Shown piece by piece: positions 49,934-59,006 of a stretch of 59,395 bases of DNA. The notes beneath the pieces are model-generated. The model ran no database searches. It had not been told where the DNA came from and was given only the letters and a program-made list of their open reading frames with translations. The stretch's first letter is position 1. Each line of letters starts with the position of its first letter. Both the position numbers and the translations under genes were made by a program. This DNA is from an uncultured Ruminococcus sp. (GTDB lineage: Bacteria; Bacillota; Clostridia; Oscillospirales; Ruminococcaceae): the NCBI GenBank assembly GCA_910579955.1, contig CAJTWE010000015.1, forward strand, positions 1 through 59,395, written 5' to 3'.

Positions 49934-52735
49934 TTACACTAAATGAATCGATCCAATCCTCACTACCACCTCAAGCTGAAGCTTGCTCTTTGTTCCATTA
50001 TCGAACAGCACTTCTATTACATGAATATCATCTCTTATGGTTTCAAGGCCGACAATAACGCCTTCGCCATAAGTATCATGTTTTATCCGTGTGTTTACAG
50101 TATACGGAGCAAGTGATAAATCCACCTGAAGGGGCTGCATTTCTATTTTCGGCTCTATAATTTGAAAATCGGGATGACGGATAACAGGTTCTCTTTCCGT
50201 TCGGTCAGGTGGAGCAACCGCATTTACAAATTCAGATCCGCATTCGCTGACATAGAATAGATGCAGCTCGTTCTTTGCTCGTGTGATTGCCACATAGAAT
50301 AGCCGTCTTTCTTCTTCATAAGTATCGATACACTCCTGCTCCTGTGCGTCTTCCCGACATGAATGCGGCAGGCATCCATCATAAACATCTACGATATAGA
50401 CTGTATCAAATTCAAGCCCTTTGGCGGAATGAATAGTTGATAGGATAACGGGGTTCTCATCTGTGCATTTGTAGTTCTCAATCAACTGTGGCAATTGCGA
50501 CAGCCGTTCAAGAAAACCTTTTATAGTCTCCTCACGAACAGCCAAGGCATATAGAATGTCGACTTTTCCTATATCAAGTTCCTTCTCCTTGGCATAGGCA
50601 TAGTACCAAAAACGGCAAATCAAGTCTATGGCATCATACGGTTTTGAAACGGATATTTTCTTCATCTTATGTCTGAAATCTTCTGCTTTGCGCATCAATG
50701 TAGGCCACTGAGCCATCTGATTGACCAGTTCATCCGCTATTGTGATTCTCTTCTGCGGTGCCTTTCTACAACTCCAATATGCCGCATTCTTTTTGAATCC
50801 ATATCCGCACTTATAATATACCTGATTAAATGCTTCGGCATCATTCAGATTTATAGCAAATCTGAGAAAATATACAATATCCTGAACGACCTTGCTTGTA
50901 AAGAAGTTTTCTCCTGCCTCTTTCAAACGGATAAAGGGAATGTCCTCACGAAGAAATAAGTCCATCAAAGGAATAGCACTGCCGTTGTTGCGATAAAGCA
51001 CTGCCATCTGACCGTGCTCTTTCTTGAAAAGCTCGGCAATTGCTGAATACTGCTGATGTTTTTTTCTGACTGTTATTCTCTCAATCGGCTTTCCGTCACC
51101 TCGGCTAGCCACCATGTGTTTTTCAGAATGCCGGTTGATGTTCTGACTGATAAAACGCTGTGCTGCCGATACAATCGGCTTTGTGGAACGGTAATTTGTT
51201 TCAAGAAACAAGATATACGGATTGGTATATGTATCAGTAAAGTCAAGGAGCGCACGGGGGTAGGCTGCACGAAAACGGTAAATACTCTGGTCTTCATCGC
51301 CAACCATGAAAATATTATTCTGCTTTGATGCAAGCATTCTTATGATTTCATGCTGTATTTTCGATGTGTCCTGTGCTTCATCAACACAGATATACTGGTA
51401 TTGTGCTTGAAACCACGCTAAAACCTTTGGACGTGCCATTAGGATCTCTCTTGCGTAGATTAACTGATCGTCAAAATCCATGCGTTTTTGCGATTTGAGC
51501 GTATCGACATACTGATTGAAGAATTCCTCGTAGAAAGGCTCGTCATTCAAATACTCAGCCCTCTGTTTAGGCGTTGTCAGCATCATATTCTTGATATAGC
51601 TTATTACGGTCTGTGCCTCGATGATATCTGCTTCATGCGGAAATTTGTCACCAGTAAGAGCGATGTAGATTGACTTAATGATGTTGGTTTGTTCACTTGC
51701 TTTCAGCATTGTAAATCGTGTACGCTGATACATCTGAACATATTTATTGATTATCTGCTCACACAGTGAGTTGATAGTGCGGATATTAAGCCAGCTTGCC
51801 ATTTCAGGCTCGAATTTCTCTGCAAAACGCCGTTTAATGTCGTTAGTCGCACTGACCGTATATGTGATTGCAAGGATATTTTCCGGTGCAATCCTCTTAC
51901 AGTAGATCATGTAACCCATTCTTGCCACCATAACTGTGGTCTTACCGCTGCCGGGGACAGCAATCATCAGATTAGCACCACTGACAGCCTGAACTGCCCG
52001 CTGCTGCTGTGGGTTCAATTTGATATTGTACTTTTCCAAAAACGCCCGGAAGTCCTCATCTACCTGCGTGTCCAGATGAAGTGGCAGAGGGCAAACTCCA
52101 TTGATCAGACCTACATACACTAAAAATGCTTCTTTTGTATACTTACGTTTGATACGGAAACCATCGTTGGTAAAAGCCTGAATATGAAGGATGCATTCTC
52201 CCTCATCCGCAATCTGGAAAAACAGATCTATCTCACCGGCACGCAGGTTATACTTCCGAAATGTTGAACGAGGCTTGCTCCATGTGAATTGATTCGCATC
52301 CGGTTCTGTGATCAATGCCTGCTCATAATCCTCTCGCATATCGTACAGCCATACGACCTTATATCCGATATTACCATGATAGAATACGTTTCTGTCATTA
52401 AACTTTCCGGAAGAGAGAGGGCTATGCTGAAACTCCACAACCGTTCTGTCAGTCAGAACATCTGCCCTGTGGCGGATATCATCGCACTGAACAACTACTT
52501 CCTGATTCTCAGCTGGGAACTGATTTTGCCACTCGAAATGCCAGTCGGACATATCATACTGCCCATTCCAGCTATCGTTGCATTCACAGTTCGGGAAATG
52601 TGAAAAATGGCGTGCTCTTTCAGTACCAGACTTCACAAACATCTTCTCAAGACAAACAGGGCAGAAAAACGCATCACCCTGAACCGCATCACGAATTGAA
52701 ATGCGTTTTTGGTTTTTATCTAAGGCAATGTACAT
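49934..52735 (-). CDS. CoiA-like nuclease fused to a UvrD/Rep helicase
   Basis: 933 residues. N-terminal part: zinc-binding FFCPVCLEKM with C25 and C28 and HFSHF, then a PD-(D/E)XK-like site HRADVLTDRTVVEFQHSPLS (D92, E101-x-Q103), the CoiA layout. From about 245 an SF1 helicase: AVPGSGKTTVM, MDFDDQLIYA, CVDEAQDTSKIQ, GDEDQSIYRFRAAY, LSTIHSAKGLEF and RRLFYVAITRAKNEL. A C-terminal SH3/Tudor-like part (TRIKHDTYGEGVIVGLE) ends it. Probably acts on foreign or damaged DNA. Confidence 0.9.
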   Translation of the reverse strand: MYIALDKNQKRISIRDAVQGDAFFCPVCLEKMFVKSGTERARHFSHFPNCECNDSWNGQYDMSDWHFEWQNQFPAENQEVVVQCDDIRHRADVLTDRTVVEFQHSPLSSGKFNDRNVFYHGNIGYKVVWLYDMREDYEQALITEPDANQFTWSKPRSTFRKYNLRAGEIDLFFQIADEGECILHIQAFTNDGFRIKRKYTKEAFLVYVGLINGVCPLPLHLDTQVDEDFRAFLEKYNIKLNPQQQRAVQAVSGANLMIAVPGSGKTTVMVARMGYMIYCKRIAPENILAITYTVSATNDIKRRFAEKFEPEMASWLNIRTINSLCEQIINKYVQMYQRTRFTMLKASEQTNIIKSIYIALTGDKFPHEADIIEAQTVISYIKNMMLTTPKQRAEYLNDEPFYEEFFNQYVDTLKSQKRMDFDDQLIYAREILMARPKVLAWFQAQYQYICVDEAQDTSKIQHEIIRMLASKQNNIFMVGDEDQSIYRFRAAYPRALLDFTDTYTNPYILFLETNYRSTKPIVSAAQRFISQNINRHSEKHMVASRGDGKPIERITVRKKHQQYSAIAELFKKEHGQMAVLYRNNGSAIPLMDLFLREDIPFIRLKEAGENFFTSKVVQDIVYFLRFAINLNDAEAFNQVYYKCGYGFKKNAAYWSCRKAPQKRITIADELVNQMAQWPTLMRKAEDFRHKMKKISVSKPYDAIDLICRFWYYAYAKEKELDIGKVDILYALAVREETIKGFLERLSQLPQLIENYKCTDENPVILSTIHSAKGLEFDTVYIVDVYDGCLPHSCREDAQEQECIDTYEEERRLFYVAITRAKNELHLFYVSECGSEFVNAVAPPDRTEREPVIRHPDFQIIEPKIEMQPLQVDLSLAPYTVNTRIKHDTYGEGVIVGLETIRDDIHVIEVLFDNGTKSKLQLEVVVRIGSIHLV

Positions 52736-52760
52736 TTTCCGCCCTCCTTTGACTATTCAC

Positions 52761-53627
52761 TTATTTCCTGTGTTTGCTTCGATAGTCTTGTACCATCTCT
52801 CGTGTAACCGGATAAGGATCGCCCAGCATCCACTTGCAATCGTAAAAGTCCCAAATTCTCTCCAGCTCATCTTCAGAGTCAATTCCAAGCTGATACATCT
52901 TAACCATAGCAAAAGTCAAATCATACCATTTGCAATCGTAATGTTGACACAGATCGTTTAGCTCATCTTGACTTTTAATTTGCAATTCCGACATAACATC
53001 TATAATTTCGCTGATTTTCTCGTCCCTATTCTTATCGTACTGTATTGCCATTTCAAAACACTGCTCGATAAGATAAGCAAACGGAATAGAAAGCTTCTCT
53101 GATAACTCGGAAATCAAACAGCAGGTTGCGGTATCAAATCCTAATTCATCAGTTGCGTGAATAAAGTCCTCAAAATAGTGCCAGTCCGTGTTGCTCAGAT
53201 TATCGCCTTTAAGTTTCGCAATAATGGAATCCAGTCTGCTTTTATTTGCAAGATGGTTCTCTAACACCTTTCTCACATCAGGAAGACTATCTTTACTTTT
53301 GCGGATCTCTATAGGAGTTTTTCCGAATTCTCTTTTGATAGCTCTCGCAAAAGCAGTCTGATCTGAATAGCCATATTCCAAGGAAACATCTGCGATAACT
53401 CTATCAGGGTTATTAACAAGCTCACTTGCGGCAAAGAACAATCTACGCTTGCGAATATACTCACGAAACGTAAGGTTTCCGGAAGTGATCACAGCGATAA
53501 ACTTGTTGTAGTCCTGATCACAGTAGTTCGTTTCGGCGTAGATTTTTCTGGCGATCTCCTTGTGGTTGAGATGAATATGCTTATCGATGATAGATAAAGC
53601 CGTGCCAAGAACGTTGTTGTTACTCAT
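52761..53627 (-). CDS. AraC-type regulator with N-terminal DNA-binding domain
   Basis: 288 residues. An AraC helix-turn-helix pair occupies about residues 40-110 (YIRKRRLFFAASELVNNPDR, ADVSLEYGYSDQTAFARAIK, REFGKTPIEIRKSK). The C-terminal two thirds are helical with a repeated YDCKWYDLTFAMVKM / YDCKWML element. The DNA-binding domain is at the front instead of the usual end. Divergence from the downstream CoiA-UvrD gene is nil: both are minus strand, 25 bases apart. Confidence 0.82.
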   Translation of the reverse strand: MSNNNVLGTALSIIDKHIHLNHKEIARKIYAETNYCDQDYNKFIAVITSGNLTFREYIRKRRLFFAASELVNNPDRVIADVSLEYGYSDQTAFARAIKREFGKTPIEIRKSKDSLPDVRKVLENHLANKSRLDSIIAKLKGDNLSNTDWHYFEDFIHATDELGFDTATCCLISELSEKLSIPFAYLIEQCFEMAIQYDKNRDEKISEIIDVMSELQIKSQDELNDLCQHYDCKWYDLTFAMVKMYQLGIDSEDELERIWDFYDCKWMLGDPYPVTREMVQDYRSKHRK

Positions 53628-53731
53628 AGTACTGAGTACCTCCTTTATTTGATGTCTCTATTATATCAGAAATACTCTACAAAGTCTTGACAGTTGGAAT
53701 GCAACAAATGTCAATGTGAGCATTTGCTCAT

Positions 53732-53910
53732 CACACTCCCAGATGTCTCTCAAAAACGCTCATCACTTCTTTGGCACGTTTCTCACCGATGCCCTTAATG
53801 CCCTTGATATCCTTCTCAACCTCTCTCAGGTCAATGGTAGGCGTATCCTTTCGCAAGCTCGTCAGCGTAACGCACAAGGAACGCTTGCAGTTCCTCACGG
53901 GACATTTTCT
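53732..53910 (-). pseudogene. remnants of a helix-hairpin-helix protein
   Basis: Two overlapping pieces in different frames: MSREELQAFLVRYADELAKG (ending at 53831) and a downstream frame with DLREVEKDIKGIKGIGEKRA and KEVMSVFERHLGV, a helix-hairpin-helix ending at 53732-53734. The pieces read as one protein with a one-base shift around 53835. Decayed accessory gene after the methyltransferase remnant. Confidence 0.45.
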
Positions 53911-54054
53911 TTATGGAGCGATATGTATCACGATATTTTCTGTATCCTGTGCTGCTCCTGTGTTTGAGAGCTCCGGTCTTTCTATCAAAAGGCGCGGCTC
54001 TACAGAGATTTCTTGTTCCTTGCCATACCACATTAATTCGAGTTTGTTAGCCAT
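53911..54054 (-). pseudogene. N-terminal remnant of an adenine DNA methyltransferase
   Basis: 47 codons beginning MANKLELMWYGKEQEISVEP and going on RLLIERPELSNTGAAQDTEN, the typical N-terminus of type III restriction-system methyltransferases. GGAGG stands 6 bases before the ATG. The frame ends just where the catalytic GDNLLAL-type region should start. A deletion has removed about 600 residues. Confidence 0.6.
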
Positions 54055-54149
54055 TTTGTACCTCCATCGGATTACAACATCTCATTTTCCATTATACCAC
54101 AAACCGCCCCGATTTTCAAGCGGTAAACAAGTAAAAACAGGAAAAATTC

Positions 54150-54201
54150 AAGGCTCTGCTGTTCTACCCTTTTGGGAGTAAAACAAGGCAGAGCCTTTTT
54201 C
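54150..54201 (-). terminator. large terminator-like hairpin
   Basis: AGGCTCTGC (54151-54159) pairs perfectly with GCAGAGCCT (54188-54196) around a loop that can itself pair. T-runs lie on both sides. It ends the minus-strand ABC-ATPase operon, directly after the stop at 54202. Confidence 0.7.
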
Positions 54202-54471
54202 TTACATTGTTTCCTGATACAAAACTCTCGTTTTACGCCACTCTGTAAACTTGGCATCTAAAAATAGCAGCCACGCATTTTGGTCAATATATGCTTCTGG
54301 ATAGGAATTGCCCTCATTTCTTCTTTCCATAACCATATTGAACTGCTCTGGTCTAAGATCAAGCTGCGGTACGGCTAAAGCTTCGTCATCGTCACTGTCA
54401 TTACTGCTATCACCGAATATCTTCTTGTGTATTTTTTCAGCCGTTTCGTAATAATGCGTTATGTACCTATG
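54202..54471 (-). pseudogene. start-less fragment after the ABC ATPase gene
   Basis: An open frame of 89 codons without a usable start: ITHYYETAEKIHKKIFGD, an acidic linker, QLDLRPEQFNMVMERR, and AWLLFLDAKFTEWRKTR. It reads like a genuine C-terminus. The first 11 bases after the ATPase stop hold a stop in this frame too. Either the 3' end of a deleted gene or a gene with an unrecognised start. Confidence 0.4.
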
Positions 54472-54482
54472 TCATTATGTTT

Positions 54483-56759
54483 TTATCTTCCGGTCATCAT
54501 GTTGTAGTGTTGCTCCTGTTTCATAACCTTAAAAATTTTCTCAAAAACGAGACGGAGATGATCGGTGCTGACCGCAGATGAATCATAATATAGACCGTCG
54601 TTAAATCCGGTCGCTCCTACATTGAGCATAGCTATCATCGCAGCAGCAGCTACATATTCCGTTCTATCCTCACTGCCATCATCCATTTTTTTAACAAACT
54701 CCGGTTCGTTCTTATCTAATAAATCATACCGCAGATTTCCACTTTTATATCCAATCATCTGAATAAAGTAGTATTCAAGAATCTGCCGTATGACCATCAT
54801 TAGCGTTTCCGGATTATCTGTAGTACAGTATTCGTGCCAATATGAGTCGTAGGTGTTTCTGACGGGAGAACGGTTGATTTTACCACCGCCTGTCAATTTT
54901 ACATCTTCCTCACATTCAGCAATACTCGTCTGGTTATTTCCGTCCTTTGTAATCTCAAAAAAGGAGGCACACTCGTAATCAGCGAGACGGTTATATGTGA
55001 TTTCTCGGAAGAAATATGGATTGTGAGTCATGCAAAAGAACTGACGGATATGCTTATCGGCAGTTTCCTTTTCAAGATCATAGTTATTATAGCATACGGC
55101 TATCATCTCACGTACAAGAGATGCAACGATAAACAAAGAACTGCTGTCCATCGAAGATACAGGGTCATCAATAACCACAATCTTATCTTCTACTTTACCT
55201 TCATCAGATTGGCTGCCCATAACCATGTGGTAGAAATAAAGGAATGCAATAAAATGGCGTTCACCTTCGCTGAGATTTTGATTTACCACTTCCGGCTTTC
55301 CGCCATTATCCCGCACAAGTTCATAAACATACTTTGCACCTGCTTTTTCTTGCAGCTTAAATCCTCGGAAACCGGCATCCCTGATTGCTTTATTGATATC
55401 CTGCATAGCCTTGGTGGTGTTGACTGTCTGACTGTTGAGCAAGGCAATTTGTCTTTCGAGTTCTGCTGATTTTACTTTATAGTTCTTTGCCTCTTCGGAC
55501 TTTTCTCTCCACGCATCCCGGTCGTCTTCAGTTCTTTTTGCCCATGCTTGAATATCAGAGGTGCATTCACTTGCCATCATCCCCCAGACCATTTCCAGAC
55601 ATCTCTGCTTCTGACCAGGAATATCGGCTAAAACATCCATATACGCCTTAATCTCACTGTTTATTTCTGCTGCTATTTCATTGAGTGCTACGGATATAGG
55701 GATAAGATCTTCCAACGCAATAGGCTCAGCAGGATTATCGAGTTTCCTTTGCAGCAAAGTGATATTCTTATCGATGACAGTTAGCAGCAGCTGAGTTTGC
55801 TTCTTATACTCATCGGCCTTCTTTGTCGGAAACGTGTTCTGAAGGTTTGCTTCAATTACTTTTTTTGCTGACATCATGAGATTTTGATATGTGTTCTGAA
55901 ATCTTTTCAATTCTGACAGGTCTTTCCTATATTGCTCATCGTAACAGGCAGCGAGCATATCCTCAAAATTATCGGGCATATTTTGCTGACAATACGGACA
56001 TTTGCCACCTGCTCTTTGGTGATATATGTTATGACCGGCGGTCACCCAGTCCATATTACCGATTGTACGGATAAACATGGCGAAATCTGTATTTGCTCTG
56101 CTTATGATTGCAATCTGCATTAAATCACTGATCGTTCCCTTATCAGTCGGTACGAAAGAATAGGCTGTGTACGTTTGTTGCTTTTTTCCGTAAACTGTCT
56201 GATAAAGCTCGGTACATTCCTCATTTGTAGCAGAGGAAGGCAAAACTTCCTCAAGATGCTTTACAAACTTCTTTTTGTCTTTCATATATCCAGTTTGCGT
56301 GGATGGGAACTTTTTTCGTATTTTCTCTGTTTTATCCCATATATCATCAACATAGGCTTCTTCTGCTTTTTTGTGTTCTTCGGTTATCCTATTTGCTGCA
56401 TCAGTGGCAGAGGCTGTCAAAACATCAAATTCAGCTTTTTCTGCGGTCTTTTCATCAGCCTCCTTCTTCTTTTGCGCATTTACCTCCGAAATTGTAAAGA
56501 CACCAGGAATGTTACCGTAGCTCTGGATATTCTTTAATATAAAGTCCTCATTATATACGAGAATACGTTCATCGGGAAAGGGCTCTCCTTTCCATTCTAA
56601 AGCGGCGCATCCATCTTTGAATGCCCTAGCTAAGGTAGATTTGCCGGTTCCATTTTTTCCGTAAAAAAAGTTGATCATGGAAGGCGAAAAAGTGACATTT
56701 TTGTATGTCGGTGCATTGATTGTAATTCCAGTAATGTGTACACGTACCTTATTCTTCAT
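54483..56759 (-). CDS. RloC/PrrC-like ABC ATPase with zinc hook
   Basis: 758 residues from ATG 56759 (GAGGGGG 8 bases upstream). AAA_13 features: FFYGKNGTGKSTLARAFKDG (Walker A), coiled coils with the hook GGKCPYCQQNMP near residue 255, VNQNLSEGERHFIAFLYFYH (signature), IVVIDDPVSSMDSS (Walker B) and FCMTHNPYFF. The C-terminal VIRQILEYYF matches the R-x-x-x-E of anticodon nucleases, but I do not see the partner His in its usual place. Last intact gene of an operon with three unknown proteins. Confidence 0.85.
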   Translation of the reverse strand: MKNKVRVHITGITINAPTYKNVTFSPSMINFFYGKNGTGKSTLARAFKDGCAALEWKGEPFPDERILVYNEDFILKNIQSYGNIPGVFTISEVNAQKKKEADEKTAEKAEFDVLTASATDAANRITEEHKKAEEAYVDDIWDKTEKIRKKFPSTQTGYMKDKKKFVKHLEEVLPSSATNEECTELYQTVYGKKQQTYTAYSFVPTDKGTISDLMQIAIISRANTDFAMFIRTIGNMDWVTAGHNIYHQRAGGKCPYCQQNMPDNFEDMLAACYDEQYRKDLSELKRFQNTYQNLMMSAKKVIEANLQNTFPTKKADEYKKQTQLLLTVIDKNITLLQRKLDNPAEPIALEDLIPISVALNEIAAEINSEIKAYMDVLADIPGQKQRCLEMVWGMMASECTSDIQAWAKRTEDDRDAWREKSEEAKNYKVKSAELERQIALLNSQTVNTTKAMQDINKAIRDAGFRGFKLQEKAGAKYVYELVRDNGGKPEVVNQNLSEGERHFIAFLYFYHMVMGSQSDEGKVEDKIVVIDDPVSSMDSSSLFIVASLVREMIAVCYNNYDLEKETADKHIRQFFCMTHNPYFFREITYNRLADYECASFFEITKDGNNQTSIAECEEDVKLTGGGKINRSPVRNTYDSYWHEYCTTDNPETLMMVIRQILEYYFIQMIGYKSGNLRYDLLDKNEPEFVKKMDDGSEDRTEYVAAAAMIAMLNVGATGFNDGLYYDSSAVSTDHLRLVFEKIFKVMKQEQHYNMMTGR

Positions 56760-56800
56760 CTGTAGAGTCCCCCTCATTTTTTTCTTTCATGACAGTTTCC

Positions 56801-57448
56801 TTACTCTATTATAATCCCCATATCTGCAGCAATTTGTATCAAGTTACCATTTCTGATACTCCAATGTTCGACATCAAGCTGATTTCTGACGGTCGACGAA
56901 CTCAGATGAAATCTTTGTATGTTGTCATTTATTAACTTCTGATTGAAAGTTTTAAAGTATTTGAATTCAAAGCGGATCGTTTCCTCTTGACATTGAATCT
57001 GTGTCAGCCGACCTAAGAAAGCTGGGCATCCATTAAAAGCCGTCATATAATCCTGATTTTTAATAGCAAAGAGACAGGGCATGTCCAGAAGTTCATGGAT
57101 AATCGAATCGGTCAGCGGGTTGAAATGATCCTTGTATTCTTTTGAAGTATGCTTCGTCAGGGCAATTTTTCTCCCAATAGAGAATACACCACAGCTGTAT
57201 TTCTCATTTTCAAGCACAAAAACATTAAACTGCTCCTGGTTGAGAGAAGCCCATTCTGCTATATGAGATGTTGGTGGCTGTTGTCCTGCTACCTTTAAAA
57301 GTAATGCTGTGAATTCGTTAGATGCATTGATAGTAATGCCTCCGTTTACTACACCGATAGCGGTACCTTCACCTGATGCAGTGATATTCATTTGTGTAGG
57401 AGTCGTTGGAAGCTGTGAACCGGCTGCCTTTATAATTTCATTCCCCAT
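56801..57448 (-). CDS. unknown protein of the ABC-ATPase operon (GxAIG motif)
   Basis: 215 residues from ATG 57448 (MGNEIIKAAGSQLPTTPTQM). It carries TASGEGTAIGVVNGGITINA near the N-terminus, a motif also seen in the first protein of the operon. The rest (NVFVLENEKYSCGVFSIGRK, EETIRFEFKYFKTFNQKLIN) is mixed. The motif and the company of an ABC ATPase recall ABC-three-component conflict systems. Confidence 0.65.
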   Translation of the reverse strand: MGNEIIKAAGSQLPTTPTQMNITASGEGTAIGVVNGGITINASNEFTALLLKVAGQQPPTSHIAEWASLNQEQFNVFVLENEKYSCGVFSIGRKIALTKHTSKEYKDHFNPLTDSIIHELLDMPCLFAIKNQDYMTAFNGCPAFLGRLTQIQCQEETIRFEFKYFKTFNQKLINDNIQRFHLSSSTVRNQLDVEHWSIRNGNLIQIAADMGIIIE

Positions 57449-57455
57449 ATTTTGC

Positions 57456-58043
57456 TCACTTTCCCCAAAAAATCCCTGCGTCATGCATTACTTCAAGAAG
57501 GTCAATCTTCTTGATAGTCCAATGTGTTCTTGTCAACTCAAATAGGTTCATAGCAAGTTCAGACAGATTTTCCTTGAGGAATGCAAATGGAATCGGGAAA
57601 TAACGCTGGAAATACACTTTGATTCCGTTGTCTTGAACCTTTATATCCTTAATAAATGCAAATACTGCCTGCTGTTCATCAGTACCATCTCGTTCCATCG
57701 AGATGATTGTAGGCAGCTTTTTTATTTTTTCTATCGCATCAACAGTCCACCCACTGAATTCTCCTTTTACCTCATCACTTATATACTCAGTCAAGGCACG
57801 AGCATTGTCAACAATAATGTAATCCTTTTCAAACGGATCATAACCAATGATAAGATTGAAATACTCGGAACTGCTCGTACTCTTTGTTCCGTCCGCAAGA
57901 ATTATGTTGACAGTCGGTGCGAAGGAATCCGCATAACCAACAGCAATACCCGCATCTTCCGCATGTGCGGAAAAAACAGATGCAGAGGCAAGCGATGATG
58001 GAGAAAAAGGAGAACAGTCTTTCTTTATGATGTCATTACTCAT
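57456..58043 (-). CDS. unknown protein of the ABC-ATPase operon
   Basis: 195 residues, start MSNDIIKKDCSPFSPSSLAS. It has AEDAGIAVGYADSFAPTVNI, a weaker version of the AIG motif, then an alpha-beta domain (LIIGYDPFEKDYIIVDNARA, VQDNGIKVYFQRYFPIPFAF). The C-terminus (ELTRTHWTIKKIDLLEVMHD) resembles the one of the next protein (DVEHWSIRNGNLIQI), so these two may be paralogues. Overlaps the upstream gene by 8 bases. Confidence 0.65.
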   Translation of the reverse strand: MSNDIIKKDCSPFSPSSLASASVFSAHAEDAGIAVGYADSFAPTVNIILADGTKSTSSSEYFNLIIGYDPFEKDYIIVDNARALTEYISDEVKGEFSGWTVDAIEKIKKLPTIISMERDGTDEQQAVFAFIKDIKVQDNGIKVYFQRYFPIPFAFLKENLSELAMNLFELTRTHWTIKKIDLLEVMHDAGIFWGK

Positions 58044-58959
58044 CTTTGTTACCTCGTTTTCCGATTACTAAACCGCCGAATACCTGTCCGATAGCCACAC
58101 CGTTGTCTTTTGCTTCTACATGAAACTCTGCGACTACCTGTTTTTGCGTGATGGGATCAGTGAATGGTGCTTCATAAACTTCTACTTTTGGTAATTCACC
58201 CTCATACGCACCGTCAATGAGTTCTCCCATGTCTTCCACTCCGCTCCTATCTTCTGTCCAACTTTCACCTTTATTCTCCCCAAAAAGCTGATATGTAATA
58301 GGCTTAGGGTAATTCTTTCCAATGTTGCTGATGAAGTTCCAACGTCCGTTAGTTCCATTGGAACGGCAATGCCATGCTTCAAATGTGGATCGACCCCTCA
58401 TATTGTCAGGTCGATGCATGATGATATAGTGCCAGATTCCTATGAGGAGGGCAGACAGACAGTAGTGATTAAGGGCGAGAAGCTCACTTTTGGTGATTGG
58501 CGTATCAGACAAGTAGAACTGCTCATTTGGTTTGATTAGAGTATCTTTATCGATCAGTGTCAGAAGTGCTTGAGTAAGCCATTGCATTCGTTCATCTGAC
58601 TCAGTTTTTAGATATTCTTCAACAAAACGTTCCATATCATCAAGAACGGACAAATACCGATTCTTTACCCGATCATCAAATCTGTTAATCTCAACACCAT
58701 CGTCAAAAGGAAGATTTGCTCCGTATGAAACTTTGCAGGATCGATAATCCGATGTATCTCCTTCAAAGGTTCTGCCTACGGTTGGCTGTTTGAATGACGG
58801 CATCAGCATCTGAATAAGTGCTTCGAGCATATTTCGGTTGCTGACCCGATCTTTCTTTCCGCATTTAAGCTTGCGGCGAGAGGCACTTTTTCCTTTTGCC
58901 TCTGTCAATAGTACGAAAAATACGCCACCGCAAAGGTAAGGTACAGTTTGTTCTTTCAT
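58036..58959 (-). CDS. unknown first protein of the ABC-ATPase operon
   Basis: 307 residues from ATG 58959 (GAGG at 7 bases). N-terminus TVPYLCGGVFFVLLTEAKGK, then TVGRTFEGDTSDYRSCKVSY, FDDRVKNRYLSVLDDMERFV and a helical middle (ALNHYCLSALLIGIWHYIIM). It ends KDNGVAIGQVFGGLVIGKRG, the best copy of the shared motif. The repeats and candidate promoter upstream show it opens the operon. Family unknown to me; perhaps the effector component. Confidence 0.7.
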   Translation of the reverse strand: MKEQTVPYLCGGVFFVLLTEAKGKSASRRKLKCGKKDRVSNRNMLEALIQMLMPSFKQPTVGRTFEGDTSDYRSCKVSYGANLPFDDGVEINRFDDRVKNRYLSVLDDMERFVEEYLKTESDERMQWLTQALLTLIDKDTLIKPNEQFYLSDTPITKSELLALNHYCLSALLIGIWHYIIMHRPDNMRGRSTFEAWHCRSNGTNGRWNFISNIGKNYPKPITYQLFGENKGESWTEDRSGVEDMGELIDGAYEGELPKVEVYEAPFTDPITQKQVVAEFHVEAKDNGVAIGQVFGGLVIGKRGNKDE

Positions 58960-58982
58960 GATTTTCCTCATATCTCAAAATT

Positions 58983-59006
58983 GCTAACTCCGCTAACACG
59001 GCTAAC
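58983..59006 (-). repeat. three direct GTTAGC repeats before the ABC-ATPase operon
   Basis: GCTAAC on the plus strand at 58983, 58992 and 59001, exactly 9 bases apart, lying 24-47 bases before the first start codon. Possible regulator or leader RNA element. Confidence 0.5.
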
